Counted from the stretch's first letter, positions 16,007 through 25,528 are shown. The stretch: DNA of 64,000 nt from Fimbriimonas ginsengisoli Gsoil 348 (GCF_000724625.1 NZ_CP007139.1:4464001-4528000), one strand, 5' to 3'. Numbers and translations: made by a program. The notes: generated by a model not told the origin, from the letters alone.

Positions 16007-18910
16007 ATGATCGAACTTCGGCTTTTTGGGCGGTACGAGGTGACGGTCGATGGCACTCCCCTGCGCCGCCTCCGGACCCATCGAGGACACATGGTCCTCG
16101 CCCTTCTCGGCCTCCGCCTCGGAAAGCCGATCGATCGCCACGCCATCGCCGAAACCGTATGGCCCTACAGCGAGCCTAGCGACGCCCTCTACAGCCTTCG
16201 CCGAACCCTCACCGACCTTCGCCAAGCGCTCGGCACCGAGTCCGGCGCCATCGTTTCGCCCACTCCCACCACCCTCCAACTAGACGAAAACCGAGTGCTC
16301 GTCGATGTGCGAGAGTACGAGCGCCTGATCGCCCGAGACGCCACCGGCGCGATCGACGCCGCCGACTGGTACCGCGGCCCGCTCCTGGACGGTTGGACCG
16401 AAGATTGGGTGGTGGAACGGCGTGGCCACTATGTGTTCGGTTTTCGAGACGCCCTGCTTCGGGCGTCGGCGATGTTGGAAGCCGAAGAGCGATTCTCCGA
16501 AGCCACCGAAGCGTTGCGCAAACTCCTCGTCCACGAGCCGCACGACGAAGGGCTGGTTCGCCGGGCCATGCACCTCATGGAGCGAGCCGGAAACGGCGCG
16601 GGCGCGGTAGCCCTATACGAATCGTTCCGACAGCGCCTCGCCTCCGAGCTCGGGCTCTCCGTCTCGGACGAAACGACCCGCACCGCCGACGAAATCGCCG
16701 GACGGGCAAAGCCCTCTAAGCTGGATAATGTGCCGGTCAGCGGGTCCATTCCCGTTCCCGATGGCTCCCTGGTCGGGCGGTCGGAGGAGATCGCTCAGTT
16801 AAAGACGCGGGTCCGGACCCGGTCGTTGGTTACGCTTCTCGGACTCGGCGGAATCGGCAAAACCCGGCTCGGAATCGAAGTCGCACGGGAGCTCGAACAC
16901 GAGTTTCCCGACGGCGCCTGGTTCGTCCCACTCGCGTCGATTCGCGAGCCGGCCGAAGTCGCCATGGCGTTGGCCGCCGCGTTGCGTCCGATCGATCCTC
17001 AACCGAACGAGCCGGCGGCGACGTTGGCGACCCGGCTCTCGCGAGCCTCGTTCCTCCTACTGCTCGACAACTGCGAGCACGTGCTGGACGCCGCCCGGGA
17101 TGTCTGCGCTTCCCTTCGAACCCACTGCCCCAACGCGCGCATCGTAGCCACCAGCCAACAAACCCTCGGCCTGGAAGGGGAGCAAAGCTTTCGAGTTCCC
17201 GTCTTCGATCATGAGGACGCGGTCCGGCTCTTCTGCCGCCGCGCTCAAGAAGCCAGCCCGGGCCTCGTTCTCTCGGACGATGGACGAGAATCGGTCGCCC
17301 GGATCTGCCGCCGGCTCGAAGGGATTCCCCTCGCCATCGAGCTCGCCGCCGGCCGCGCCCGATTCCTAACCCCGTCCCGCATCGACGAGTTGCTCGGCGA
17401 GCGGCTAGAGCTTCTAAAGGCGCCCGCTCCCGGGAGGGACCCCCGGCACTGCACCCTCGACGCAACCCTCGGTTGGAGCTTGGATCTGCTTGGCGAAGCC
17501 GACCGGGAGACCCTCTACGTCGCATCCGCGTTCGCCGGCTCCTGGACCGTGGACGATCTCCTCGACTTAACCCAAAACACCAACCCGGTCGACCTCGTCC
17601 GGTCGCTGGAGGCCCTTGTCGACCGGTCCCTCATCGTAGAGGCGGAAACCTCCGGAAGGCCGCGTTTCAAGATTCTGGACCCGGTCAGGCGGTTTGCGTG
17701 GGAAATGGTCGAGCGGGGCGGACGCGCCAATGAGCTTCGAGACCGCCATCTCGCGTTCGTGGTAGCCCGTTGCGAAGAGTGCCAGACCAACATGATCGGG
17801 GTCGGCTCCGCCGCCGTTCACGCCATCCTGACCAATATCCAAGAGGAGATCTCCTCTGCGTTCGCCTGGGCGGAGCGGAGTGGCGATGCTCTGTCCGCTC
17901 TCAAAATCGCCCACCTCACCTGGTCGTTTAGTTGGAACCAGGGATGGCTGGAGCTGGGCCGGACGCGGGCGGAGCGCGCCATCGCCATTCCCGGCGGGCA
18001 GCGGTTCCCCCGCGAGTACGCCCACGCCCTCCACACTTGCGGCGCCGGAGCCTGGAGCCAGGCCGACTACGACGTCACGTTCACCCGCGTGTCGGAAGCG
18101 CTCGTCTTTTTCAAGGAAGTGGACGATCTCGACGGCGTTGCCCGCTCCGCCTTTACCTTGGGGATCGTCATGCAGAACCAGGGTCGGTCGCAAGAGGCCT
18201 TGGAGCAGCTCGAATACTCGTTGCCGCTTTGCGAGAAAGCCCCTGGACGAGAGCGTTATGCCTCCTGCCTCTCCGCCCTCGCCCTCAGCTATTTCGAGGT
18301 TCTACGGCTAGACGACGCCCTTGAGATGTTCGACCGGGCCATCAAGGAGTGCCAGGAAAAAGACTGCACGAACGTGATGGTCATCGTCCAACTGAACCTT
18401 GCCCAGACGTACCATGCCCTCGGCCGAACGGATGAGGCTTACGAGACCTTTGCCCAAGCCCGCGCGGGCGCCCTCGAACGAAAGATCGCCGTGATGCGGA
18501 TCATGGCCGAACACTACCGAGCGTGGCTGGACCTCGACATGGGCAAGCCCGCCGAAGCGGCCGCCAGCTTCTCGGTCGGGCTCGAGGAATTCACGAAGAT
18601 GGGCGAGCGGCGCGGAGTGGCTCTTAACGTAGAGGGAATGGGCTTGGCCGCCGTCGCCGCTGGAGATATCGAGCGCGGCGCCCGTTTGCTCGGCGCCGCG
18701 TCCGTCATGCGAGAAGCGATCCCCGCCATGCGCTGCCCGGCCCACGAGGCGCGATTCCAACGCCAGACCGCCACTGGCCGCCAAGACGCCGGTTTCGCGG
18801 ACGCGTATGCCGCGGGACGTGAGCTTTCTCCCGGGGACGCGGTAACCCTCGCAAAAACGGTTGGCGAAGAGATGCTAAGCGTTGAGCCCGTTGCCTACCG
18901 AGGAAACTAG
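16007..18910 (+). CDS. BTAD-STAND-TPR regulator (AfsR/SARP-like)
   Basis: This is a 967-residue multidomain protein. Residues 1-95 form a winged-helix OmpR/SARP-like DNA-binding unit (I-E-L-R-L-F-G start, L-R-R-T-L-T-D-L-R-Q-A-L-G near 65), and 96-235 form a bacterial transcriptional activation domain. Residues 250-560 are an NB-ARC/STAND ATPase with Walker A G-L-G-G-I-G-K-T (279-286) and Walker B L-L-L-L-D-N (about 350-355). Helical TPR repeats run from about 640 to 940. ATP-driven assembly is expected to be triggered through the TPRs. It likely acts as a transcription activator of an unknown regulon, with no obvious target gene adjacent. STAND proteins also serve in phage defence, but the DNA-binding front favours regulation. 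Confidence 0.88.
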   Translation: MIELRLFGRYEVTVDGTPLRRLRTHRGHMVLALLGLRLGKPIDRHAIAETVWPYSEPSDALYSLRRTLTDLRQALGTESGAIVSPTPTTLQLDENRVLVDVREYERLIARDATGAIDAADWYRGPLLDGWTEDWVVERRGHYVFGFRDALLRASAMLEAEERFSEATEALRKLLVHEPHDEGLVRRAMHLMERAGNGAGAVALYESFRQRLASELGLSVSDETTRTADEIAGRAKPSKLDNVPVSGSIPVPDGSLVGRSEEIAQLKTRVRTRSLVTLLGLGGIGKTRLGIEVARELEHEFPDGAWFVPLASIREPAEVAMALAAALRPIDPQPNEPAATLATRLSRASFLLLLDNCEHVLDAARDVCASLRTHCPNARIVATSQQTLGLEGEQSFRVPVFDHEDAVRLFCRRAQEASPGLVLSDDGRESVARICRRLEGIPLAIELAAGRARFLTPSRIDELLGERLELLKAPAPGRDPRHCTLDATLGWSLDLLGEADRETLYVASAFAGSWTVDDLLDLTQNTNPVDLVRSLEALVDRSLIVEAETSGRPRFKILDPVRRFAWEMVERGGRANELRDRHLAFVVARCEECQTNMIGVGSAAVHAILTNIQEEISSAFAWAERSGDALSALKIAHLTWSFSWNQGWLELGRTRAERAIAIPGGQRFPREYAHALHTCGAGAWSQADYDVTFTRVSEALVFFKEVDDLDGVARSAFTLGIVMQNQGRSQEALEQLEYSLPLCEKAPGRERYASCLSALALSYFEVLRLDDALEMFDRAIKECQEKDCTNVMVIVQLNLAQTYHALGRTDEAYETFAQARAGALERKIAVMRIMAEHYRAWLDLDMGKPAEAAASFSVGLEEFTKMGERRGVALNVEGMGLAAVAAGDIERGARLLGAASVMREAIPAMRCPAHEARFQRQTATGRQDAGFADAYAAGRELSPGDAVTLAKTVGEEMLSVEPVAYRGN

Positions 18911-19278
18911 CCGCTTGACAGGACGACGGGAGCACTCCCGGCGACTGCTTTCACCACCCTAATATGCCCCGGCGCAGTTCGCTCCTCTTTAAGGCTCTCG
19001 ACCTCTGGCTCCTCGATGACGATCGTCACGTTTCTGCCAAGCGCGGTGAGCATGTGCGATAAGCGGTCGATGGAAAAACTCCGGGTCCGGCCGCGAAGCA
19101 GCTTTGAAAGGGTCGGCTGATCAACGCCCATAAGCTGGGCGGCTTTGGTCTGGCTGAGCTGCTTCGAGTCAATGGCTTTCGTCAACGCCCGGACGAGCTC
19201 AGCTTTGGCGACCATCTCTTCCGCATTTTCATAGCCGAGGTCGGCAAATACGTTGCCGCTACTTAACTCGAAGCTCAT
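18907..19278 (-). CDS. higA: XRE-family antitoxin (HigA-like)
   Basis: This is a 123-residue protein. A helix-turn-helix near residues 38-75 (Q-L-S-Q-T-K-A-A-Q-L-M-G-V-D-Q-P-T-L-S-K-L-L) is followed by R-L-S-H-M-L-T-A-L-G-R-N-V-T-I, typical of HigA/PhTAC-type antitoxins. The chosen ATG at 19278 overlaps the toxin stop (ATGA); an upstream reading from 19344 would lie inside the toxin gene. It neutralises HigB by binding and represses its own operon. The order is toxin first, as usual for higBA. Its 3' end overlaps the end of the convergent regulator gene by 4 nt. Confidence 0.9.
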   Translation of the reverse strand: MSFELSSGNVFADLGYENAEEMVAKAELVRALTKAIDSKQLSQTKAAQLMGVDQPTLSKLLRGRTRSFSIDRLSHMLTALGRNVTIVIEEPEVESLKEERTAPGHIRVVKAVAGSAPVVLSSG

Positions 19279-19691
19279 TCCTTCCTCTTTTCGGGAGCCG
19301 GGTCTATTCGTCTGCGGTGAGCGCCTTCCTGTGTCTTTATCCATTCTTTGTGTATCTCCTCGGCCGCCTTCAACCGTTGCTTGATCAGTTGCGTATCGTG
19401 CTGCGGAGTTTTCGAACCGTGGGTGCTCTTCTTCTGGAAGCAGTGAAGCACGTAGACCTTTTCGGCAAACCTCACGGTGTAGACGGCTCGGTAAGTGTCA
19501 GTGTCAAAGTCCTCCACGACCTCGAGAACATTTGCACCTCCGAACCCCAGCAAGGGCTTAGCATTCTTGGGTTTTCCGCCCCGCTGCACCGTGTCCAGTG
19601 CATAGCCCACCTCGTCGACGACTTCGTTTGGAAACTTGAGCAAGTCGCGCTTGCTTGAGCCAACCCATACGACCGCCTTCTCCTCGGACAT
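19275..19691 (-). CDS. higB: HigB/Gp49-family RelE-like toxin
   Basis: This is a 138-residue protein of the phage-derived Gp49-like (RelE superfamily) type. The family marks V-W-V-G-S-S-K-R-D-L-L-K-F-P near residue 8, L-L-G-F-G-G-A-N-V-L-E-V-V-E near 47 and Y-R-A-V-Y-T-V-R-F-A, Y-V-L-H-C-F-Q-K-K-S are all intact. The expected activity is ribosome-dependent mRNA cleavage. It is the first gene of a two-gene operon with HigA. A palindrome overlaps its -10 element (19694-19709). The C-terminal basic tail after about residue 110 is longer than in many members. Confidence 0.9.
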   Translation of the reverse strand: MSEEKAVVWVGSSKRDLLKFPNEVVDEVGYALDTVQRGGKPKNAKPLLGFGGANVLEVVEDFDTDTYRAVYTVRFAEKVYVLHCFQKKSTHGSKTPQHDTQLIKQRLKAAEEIHKEWIKTQEGAHRRRIDPAPEKRKE

Positions 19692-19693
19692 CT

Positions 19694-19709
19694 ATGGTCT
19701 ATATACCAT
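19694..19709 (-). promoter_or_regulatory. Operator/promoter of higBA
   Basis: ATGGT-CTATAT-ACCAT is a 5-6-5 palindrome whose centre holds a TATATA -10 element (minus strand, 19705-19700) 8 nt before the higB ATG. A dimeric XRE antitoxin bound here would block transcription, the usual autoregulation of such pairs. Confidence 0.55.
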
Positions 19710-19810
19710 GACTTTGGACTTACGAGTGGTTACCGCTGTTCGCACCGGCTCTGCAACGCTTGGTGAGTTCCCGGTCGTCAATTCACAGGAAGGCGTAAAA
19801 TCGACGGCAC

Positions 19811-22800
19811 ATGACAGTGTCGCTTTTGGCTCTGGCCGCGATCTCCGCCCACTTCCCCGTCCGTGCCCAAGCGGATACATGCTTGGCCTTCGTGTCGAGC
19901 AACCTCGCCCATGGGCGGGAGAACTTCTTCACCTACTACAAGTTCTCCGACCAGCGGATCGCCATCAAGGAAGGGGACGTGCTCGTCTATTCCGTCTTCC
20001 TCGATCCGAAGAACCCGGTGGCGAAGGGAGGGTTGGACGTCGATTTCGCGGACGATAAGGACTCATTGCGCGACATCCATCTAAAGGATACGCAAGGGCT
20101 CGATTGCCACGGCGACACCGTTCTCACCCCCGCCATCGGCAAATGGTACGTGCGCCGCATCCCTCTCGTGGGGCAAGCCGGACGAACGACGGTGGCATGG
20201 AACGCAAACTTCGAAGGGGACGAGTTTGGCCCCTACGTTCAATGGCTGGATGACATCTACGTGGAGCACGCGGATGGCACCCGCACCCCCGTGTACACCA
20301 ATGGCCTGCCGCCAACCCGTCAGTTGGTTAACAGCAATGGGTATTCGAAGCTTCCGATCTTCATCTCCGTAGACCGAAGCAAAGTGGTCGAAGGCGCCAA
20401 TACCGCGGCGCTCGTCGCCCAAGTGGAGGCGGCCGGCAAGCGAATCGCCAGCCTGGAGAATGCGCGGAGGGACATCGAATTTGCCCGCGGATTCCTGAAA
20501 GGAAATCCGGATCCCGCGCTAGAGGGCCACATCCGGGAAGCGGCAGCGCTGCTCGATGCCGTCGAGCGGAAGGAGAATGCTTCGCCCGAAGAGATTCAGG
20601 CCGCGCTTCACGCCGCGAACCATGCGCTCTCCCACACGCACCCGGTGATGGAGAAGTACACGGGACACCTCGTCGGGCACGCCCACATCGACCTGCAGTG
20701 GCTATGGGAGTGGCAAGAGGGGCTGGTCGTCACCCACGACACGTTCAACCAGGCCGCCAAGTTCATGGACGAGTTCCCCGGCTTCACCTTTAGCCAAAGC
20801 TCGTCCTGGCTGTACAAGGCGGTCGAGGAGCAGTACCCCGCCCTGTTCAAAACCATCCAGCAGAAGGTGAAGAAAGGACAGTGGGAGCTGGTCGGCGGTC
20901 GCGTTTGCGAGGGGGACACGAACATGATCTCCCCTGAGTCGCACGCCCGCCAATTCCTCTACGGCCAGCGCTACTTCCGAGAGAAGTTCGGCAAGACGGC
21001 CCGGGTGGCGTGGGAGCCGGACACCTTCGGTCATAACGCCCAAATGCCGCAGATCGCCAAGCTCGGCGGATGCGATGCGTACTACTTCTGCCGGGGCGGC
21101 AAGGAGAAGCCGCTGTTTTGGTGGACCGCCCTCGACGGCACCAAAATTCTAACCTTCGACGAGCCGGCCACCGGTTCTTGGTACAACAGCGATCTCTCCT
21201 ACAAGCAGTTCCAGGAGATGCTCGATTTCCGCGACAAGACCGGCAGCAAGGACATGCTGTGGGTCTATGGAGTTGGCAACCACGGCGGCGGCCCCACCCG
21301 CGAGATGATTCAGGAAGCGCTCGGCTGGATGAAAGACCCGACCAAACCGAAGGTCCGCTTCTCTACCGCCACCGAGTTCTTCGACAAGCTGCGCACCTAC
21401 GATCTGAAGAAGATTCCGACGATCCAAGACGAGCTCAACCCGGTCTTCGACGGCTGCTACACCACCCACTCCGAAATCAAGCAGCTCAACCGGCAAGCGG
21501 AGGCGATGACCACCGCCGCTGAGGCGATCGCGACCGTCGCTTCCCTTCGCGGCTTCGCCTATCCCAAGGCGTCGTTCCGCCGCAACTGGGAGGAGATCTG
21601 CTTCAACCACCACCACGACACTCTCCCTGGCTCGGGAATCCACGCCCCGTACGAGAAGACCAAAGTCCAGCTCCAGAGGGTGGTCTTCGACGACCGCGAC
21701 ATTATCCAGCGCGCCATGGAGTCGATGGCGGTCCAAGTCACCGCCCCCAAAGGGATCAGTCAGATGGTCTTCAATCCCACCGGCTGGACCCGAAGCGGAT
21801 GGGTGGAGACCTACCTCGTGAAGAGCGGGTGGGACGCCGACAGTGGGGTAACCCCGGAGAACGCGGTTGCCGTCGCCCCGGACGGCGCCAAGTTCCCGGT
21901 CCAGCTCATCGACGGCCCGAGCCGCAAGATCCGGTTCTGGGCCGGCAACGTGCCGGCGTTCGGTTACAAAGTGTTCAATTTCCAGATCGGGACGGTGCCA
22001 AAGCCAAAGGTGCGAATGACGGGTGAAGGCTCGTTCGAAACCGATGCCTATCAGGTGACTTTCGATGTGAAGCGCGGGCTGATCACGAGTCTTTTCGACA
22101 AGCGCTTAAAGCGGGAAATGGCGGGCTCGTCGCTGGGCCGCTTGGAGAACCACTTCGAAGGACCCGGCGGCATGAGCGCTTGGGTGATCGGCGCGATCTC
22201 GAAGGTCGAGCCGTTGGAGTGCGTCGACCATGCGGTGACCGGCACACCGGAGCATGTCGAGGTGCGTTTCGACTATGTTCTTAAGGCGCACAACTCGCTG
22301 AGCCGGGACACCAAGGTGACCCAACGGTTCGTTCTGGATACGCGAAAACCGACGATCGAAACCGACGTCGATTGCGACTGGAACGCGATCGGCACCGGCG
22401 ACGAGCCGTCGCCGATGCTCCGCGTGGCGTTCGACACCGCGACGACGGCAACATCGGCGCGGTATGAGATTCCGTTCGGCTCCATCGATCGGAAGTCCGA
22501 CGGCCGCGAGTTCCCCGCTCTCCAATGGGCCGACCAAAGCGGCATTGCCGTCCTCAACGACAGCAAGCACGGCTACTCGTCCGACGGAAAGACCTTGCGT
22601 CTCACACTCATCCGCGCGTCGCATGACCCAGACCCGGTACCCAACCCCGGCCACCACCACTGGCGCTACTCAATCGTCCCGCACGGCTCCGAGATGAACT
22701 ACGCGCAGTTGACTGAGATCGCCACCGAGTTTAATATCCCGCTCTTTAACGCCTCGGTCCCTTACGATGCTCGCGGCGACCAGCCGCTAGAATACAGGAC

Positions 22801-23122
22801 GATCACGATGGGGACGGACCCGGTCGTCCCCACCGCGCTAAAGCGATCTGAGGATGGTAATGACTTAATTCTCAGATTCTTCCAGGCTTCGGGCCAACCG
22901 AGTGCGCGGTATTCGGCAAGAATCTTTCCCTTCTTTAAGCGCGCATCTTGGGTGAACTTCGTTGAAGATCCCCTAAGTATCGCCGGCCAAAGCGATGTCG
23001 GCACCGGCTCCGCCGGCCCTGATGGCGGCCGCCTTATCTACGACCTTCGCCCCTTTGAGATCCGGACGGTCAAGATTCAGCTTCAACCTAAGGGATATTC
23101 GCCAAAACCGCCAATGGAATAA
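19811..23122 (+). CDS. Secreted GH38 alpha-mannosidase
   Basis: This is a 1103-residue protein. Residues 1-21 are a signal peptide. An N-terminal carbohydrate-binding-like beta domain follows (about 22-170). The GH38 catalytic domain carries the zinc motif H-A-H-I-D at 290-294, the nucleophile in W-E-P-D-T-F-G-H (Asp404), a second metal region H-H-H-D-T-L-P-G-S-G at 600-609, and C-terminal beta domains to the end. It removes alpha-linked mannose outside the cytoplasm, probably from plant or microbial glycans. TAAAAT (19796-19801) 9 nt before the ATG suggests a leaderless mRNA. A dispersed hairpin follows the stop. No sugar transporter is adjacent. Confidence 0.92.
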   Translation: MTVSLLALAAISAHFPVRAQADTCLAFVSSNLAHGRENFFTYYKFSDQRIAIKEGDVLVYSVFLDPKNPVAKGGLDVDFADDKDSLRDIHLKDTQGLDCHGDTVLTPAIGKWYVRRIPLVGQAGRTTVAWNANFEGDEFGPYVQWLDDIYVEHADGTRTPVYTNGLPPTRQLVNSNGYSKLPIFISVDRSKVVEGANTAALVAQVEAAGKRIASLENARRDIEFARGFLKGNPDPALEGHIREAAALLDAVERKENASPEEIQAALHAANHALSHTHPVMEKYTGHLVGHAHIDLQWLWEWQEGLVVTHDTFNQAAKFMDEFPGFTFSQSSSWLYKAVEEQYPALFKTIQQKVKKGQWELVGGRVCEGDTNMISPESHARQFLYGQRYFREKFGKTARVAWEPDTFGHNAQMPQIAKLGGCDAYYFCRGGKEKPLFWWTALDGTKILTFDEPATGSWYNSDLSYKQFQEMLDFRDKTGSKDMLWVYGVGNHGGGPTREMIQEALGWMKDPTKPKVRFSTATEFFDKLRTYDLKKIPTIQDELNPVFDGCYTTHSEIKQLNRQAEAMTTAAEAIATVASLRGFAYPKASFRRNWEEICFNHHHDTLPGSGIHAPYEKTKVQLQRVVFDDRDIIQRAMESMAVQVTAPKGISQMVFNPTGWTRSGWVETYLVKSGWDADSGVTPENAVAVAPDGAKFPVQLIDGPSRKIRFWAGNVPAFGYKVFNFQIGTVPKPKVRMTGEGSFETDAYQVTFDVKRGLITSLFDKRLKREMAGSSLGRLENHFEGPGGMSAWVIGAISKVEPLECVDHAVTGTPEHVEVRFDYVLKAHNSLSRDTKVTQRFVLDTRKPTIETDVDCDWNAIGTGDEPSPMLRVAFDTATTATSARYEIPFGSIDRKSDGREFPALQWADQSGIAVLNDSKHGYSSDGKTLRLTLIRASHDPDPVPNPGHHHWRYSIVPHGSEMNYAQLTEIATEFNIPLFNASVPYDARGDQPLEYRTITMGTDPVVPTALKRSEDGNDLILRFFQASGQPSARYSARIFPFFKRASWVNFVEDPLSIAGQSDVGTGSAGPDGGRLIYDLRPFEIRTVKIQLQPKGYSPKPPME

Positions 23123-23127
23123 CCACT

Positions 23128-23182
23128 CCGGAGCCCCCTCTCCCTCCTTCGGATGTTTCGTGCCGAACGAGGGAGAGGGGGG
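23128..23182 (+). repeat. Dispersed CT-rich hairpin repeat, divergent copy 3
   Basis: The arm CCCCCTCTCCCTCCTTCGG (23134-23152) pairs with its near-complement at 23163-23181 (one mismatch) around a loop starting ATGT, as in copy 1. The same CCGGAG lead-in precedes the stem. It lies just after the alpha-mannosidase stop and may also act as a terminator. Confidence 0.65.
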
Positions 23183-23350
23183 ATGCCGTTGCACATCTTG
23201 CACGTGAGGAAGACTCTGGGCGAGTTCCGGAGTCGCCTTCACTCCTTGGCGGAGAAGGCGTTGCATGGCGCTTCACACGAGGTCATCTCCTAACGATCTA
23301 AGGTGCGTCCCCGCGCAGATCCCTGAATCAGCGCTGAAGGCGCGGTGTCT

Positions 23351-23535
23351 CAAAGCGAAGGGTGAGCAAAGCGTAACCCTGGTATCGAGCCGATGAACCC
23401 TCCGAGCCCTGAAAGCGGCGATATCAACTGTCCACGATTAACCTCCTCTCGGCTTTGGTGATATCGCCCCTACAGGGCTCGAAGGGGGTGGGTGGCTCCG
23501 TTACCAGGGTTACGCTTCGCTCACCCTTCGCTTTG
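23351..23535. repeat. Long REP-like palindrome in the 23.1-23.9 kb intergenic region
   Basis: The arms 23351-23384 and 23502-23535 are 34 nt each and complementary with one mismatch. A second inner pair (23404-23428 and 23457-23480) flanks the centre. The arm holds AGCGAAGGGT and ACCCTGGTATCGAG, the same core as the REP copies around the RAYT gene at 30 kb. The rest of the 750-bp gap (23183-23350, 23536-23872) shows no convincing gene. Confidence 0.75.
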
Positions 23536-23872
23536 GTATTACGCCACCTTCGGGGCTAGGTTCGGTTGGATTTGTCTTCGTGGGATTGGATTACCTTCGG
23601 TGGTTAGGAGCATCGGTTTGGGAGAAATGCAACGCAAAGGCTTCCGGAGCATCCGGTGCTCCGCCTCTACAACGGCCTTTGAGTGGATTGGCATGAGGAG
23701 GGGTCTGAGAATAACCAAATGCCACCAAACAGGACGCAGGCAAACACTGCTTCCCAAACTAGAAAAGGTTGCGTCCTACGCGAAACTTGGGCATCTTTCC
23801 ACATACCGTCTACTCCAACGGGTTCATCGCCCTCGTCCCGCGTATCATGAAATCCTCTGCCACTAAGGTCAA

Positions 23873-25207
23873 GTGAAGAATCCTCGCCGAGCGTTACTAT
23901 TCTCTGGAGCGGTTGCCCTACTGGCGGCGACCGGCTACTGCGCGCTCCGGCCGACCTGGAGACGCGCTACCCGCGCGGAAGTCGATCGCATCCTCGGACC
24001 CGAACTCGTGCGGCCAGTAACGATTGATCCGGTAAAGAAAGCCCGGTTCAATCGTGCGGTCGCGATTATCGGCTCACTACGCCTAAGTATGTTTCCGACG
24101 GACGTCGTTACCCATCTCCACAATATTCAAGAGGATGCGAGAGTTTTTTGGGACACGAATCCCGTCCAGCTTGGAAGACTAAGCGCGGTTATCGACGAAG
24201 GACCGTGGCAATGTACGCCCGACATCGGGCGAGGAATCGACCCCAAAGAACCGGTTAATAGACTCATCCAAAGTTTGCCATTTGCCGTACTTGGCTCCAC
24301 TAAGCCGGCCGACCGAAACCGGTTCAAATATCTCGCGAGCCTTGCCTGTCGATTCTCGCGTCGGTTAGTGGAAAGTGCAACTACTCCAACCGACTACGAG
24401 ATTTTCGCCCAGGGTAGACAGGACGTAGATTGCGCGATCGCCGAATCAATTGAATCCTCCCGGCTCGACGCCGGGACGTTGCGCAACCTGCTCGATCAGT
24501 TGGACAAGCCGCTGCCAGACCGAACCGTGATTCGCGAGGTCGTCCGCGAGGAATTTCGAGACACCTTTTACGACTATCTCCCGGACCCCCGGGCGAGCAA
24601 AGCTTGGCAAAGTGGAATTCCGCGGGTTCCCGGAGTCGCCGAGAATGCCCCTTTTCTCTGCGGCAACTATTCCGCCACCGATACGGCGACAGAAATGAAT
24701 CTCCTCTATTCCAAGATGATGGAGAACGTGTCCGGCGATTATCGAAGATTCGACCCGCGAGCCGAGGCTAAGGTAAGGCAGCTAGCATCCGCCGTAGACG
24801 AATTCCCCTGCCCTGCGGAAGACACCCTGGAAGCGTTTGAATTCAAGTTCAAGATGAACCGAATCGATAATTCGTTCGGCCGATATTTACTTGGCTCGCA
24901 TCTTTCTTCCGACCAACTTCTCGCGGCGAGAATGCTCAGCGAAACGACTCATGAACTCGTGAGAGGCGAACTCTCCTTGGCTCTCTACTCGCGCCAGTTT
25001 GGTCATTTGCCGGAAGACCTGTCGGACTTGGTTCATAGCAAAGTTATCGATCGCCCCTTAGTCGACCCCTACTCGGGCGAACCCCTGCACTATGATCCCA
25101 AACGCCGCCGGCTCTGGAGTGTGGGGGGCAACATGACCGATGAGCGCGGCACGGGAAAGAAATTTCGAGATCAACTCGAACAAGATCTCATCTGTCCAAT
25201 ACCGTGA
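23873..25207 (+). CDS. Membrane-anchored hypothetical protein
   Basis: This 444-residue protein starts at GTG, with an N-terminal hydrophobic anchor at residues 7-24 preceded by K/R residues; the rest is probably periplasmic. The C-terminal part reads L-A-L-Y-S-R-Q-F-G-H-L-P-E-D-L-S-D-L followed by L-V-D-P-Y-S-G-E-P-L-H-Y. This resembles uncharacterised proteins of Planctomycetes and Armatimonadota that end with a D-P-Y/F-S-G-E-P-L-x-Y element. I cannot name a function. It precedes the Tat-exported small protein by about 50 nt on the same strand but has its own spacing and probably its own transcript. Confidence 0.75.
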   Translation: MKNPRRALLFSGAVALLAATGYCALRPTWRRATRAEVDRILGPELVRPVTIDPVKKARFNRAVAIIGSLRLSMFPTDVVTHLHNIQEDARVFWDTNPVQLGRLSAVIDEGPWQCTPDIGRGIDPKEPVNRLIQSLPFAVLGSTKPADRNRFKYLASLACRFSRRLVESATTPTDYEIFAQGRQDVDCAIAESIESSRLDAGTLRNLLDQLDKPLPDRTVIREVVREEFRDTFYDYLPDPRASKAWQSGIPRVPGVAENAPFLCGNYSATDTATEMNLLYSKMMENVSGDYRRFDPRAEAKVRQLASAVDEFPCPAEDTLEAFEFKFKMNRIDNSFGRYLLGSHLSSDQLLAARMLSETTHELVRGELSLALYSRQFGHLPEDLSDLVHSKVIDRPLVDPYSGEPLHYDPKRRRLWSVGGNMTDERGTGKKFRDQLEQDLICPIP

Positions 25208-25258
25208 GTCGCCGTCCGGGCACTCTCTATCTCGACCAAATCCATTAACATGGACAAC

Positions 25259-25528
25259 ATGCCGGAGTATGCTTCTCGTCGCGATCTTTTGAAGCTGGGG
25301 TTGGTGAGTGCGGCCGCGGTCGCGATACCGGTGACCGCAATGGGCCAGGTTCCAACCTCGGACGACATCGAAAAAGAGCTCGGCCATCCGTTGCCCGACG
25401 AGGCGAAAAAGCTGCTGAAGGCGGCAGTAGAGGCGAACCGCACCAACGCCACCGACCGACTGAAGACAAAGCTTCCCGACTGCAGCGAGCCGTGTTTCGT
25501 CTACCGACCGACCGGGGGCAAGAAGTGA
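25259..25528 (+). CDS. Small Tat-exported protein
   Basis: This is an 89-residue protein. The start S-R-R-D-L-L-K-L-G followed by a moderately hydrophobic stretch ending A-M-G-Q is a Tat signal (residues 6-29). The mature part is helical and charged (residues 35-70) and ends with two cysteines (D-C-S-E-P-C-F). I prefer ATG 25259 over 25250 because TAACAT (25246-25251) sits 7 nt before it. The stop overlaps the amidase GTG start (GTGA), so the two are translationally coupled. A partner or targeting role for the amidase is an inference; no family was recognised. Confidence 0.7.
   Translation: MPEYASRRDLLKLGLVSAAAVAIPVTAMGQVPTSDDIEKELGHPLPDEAKKLLKAAVEANRTNATDRLKTKLPDCSEPCFVYRPTGGKK

Noticed and set aside
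23492-23866. 124-residue plus-strand frame in the intergenic gap
   Set aside because: Its beginning is made by the palindrome arm and the composition is not coding-like.
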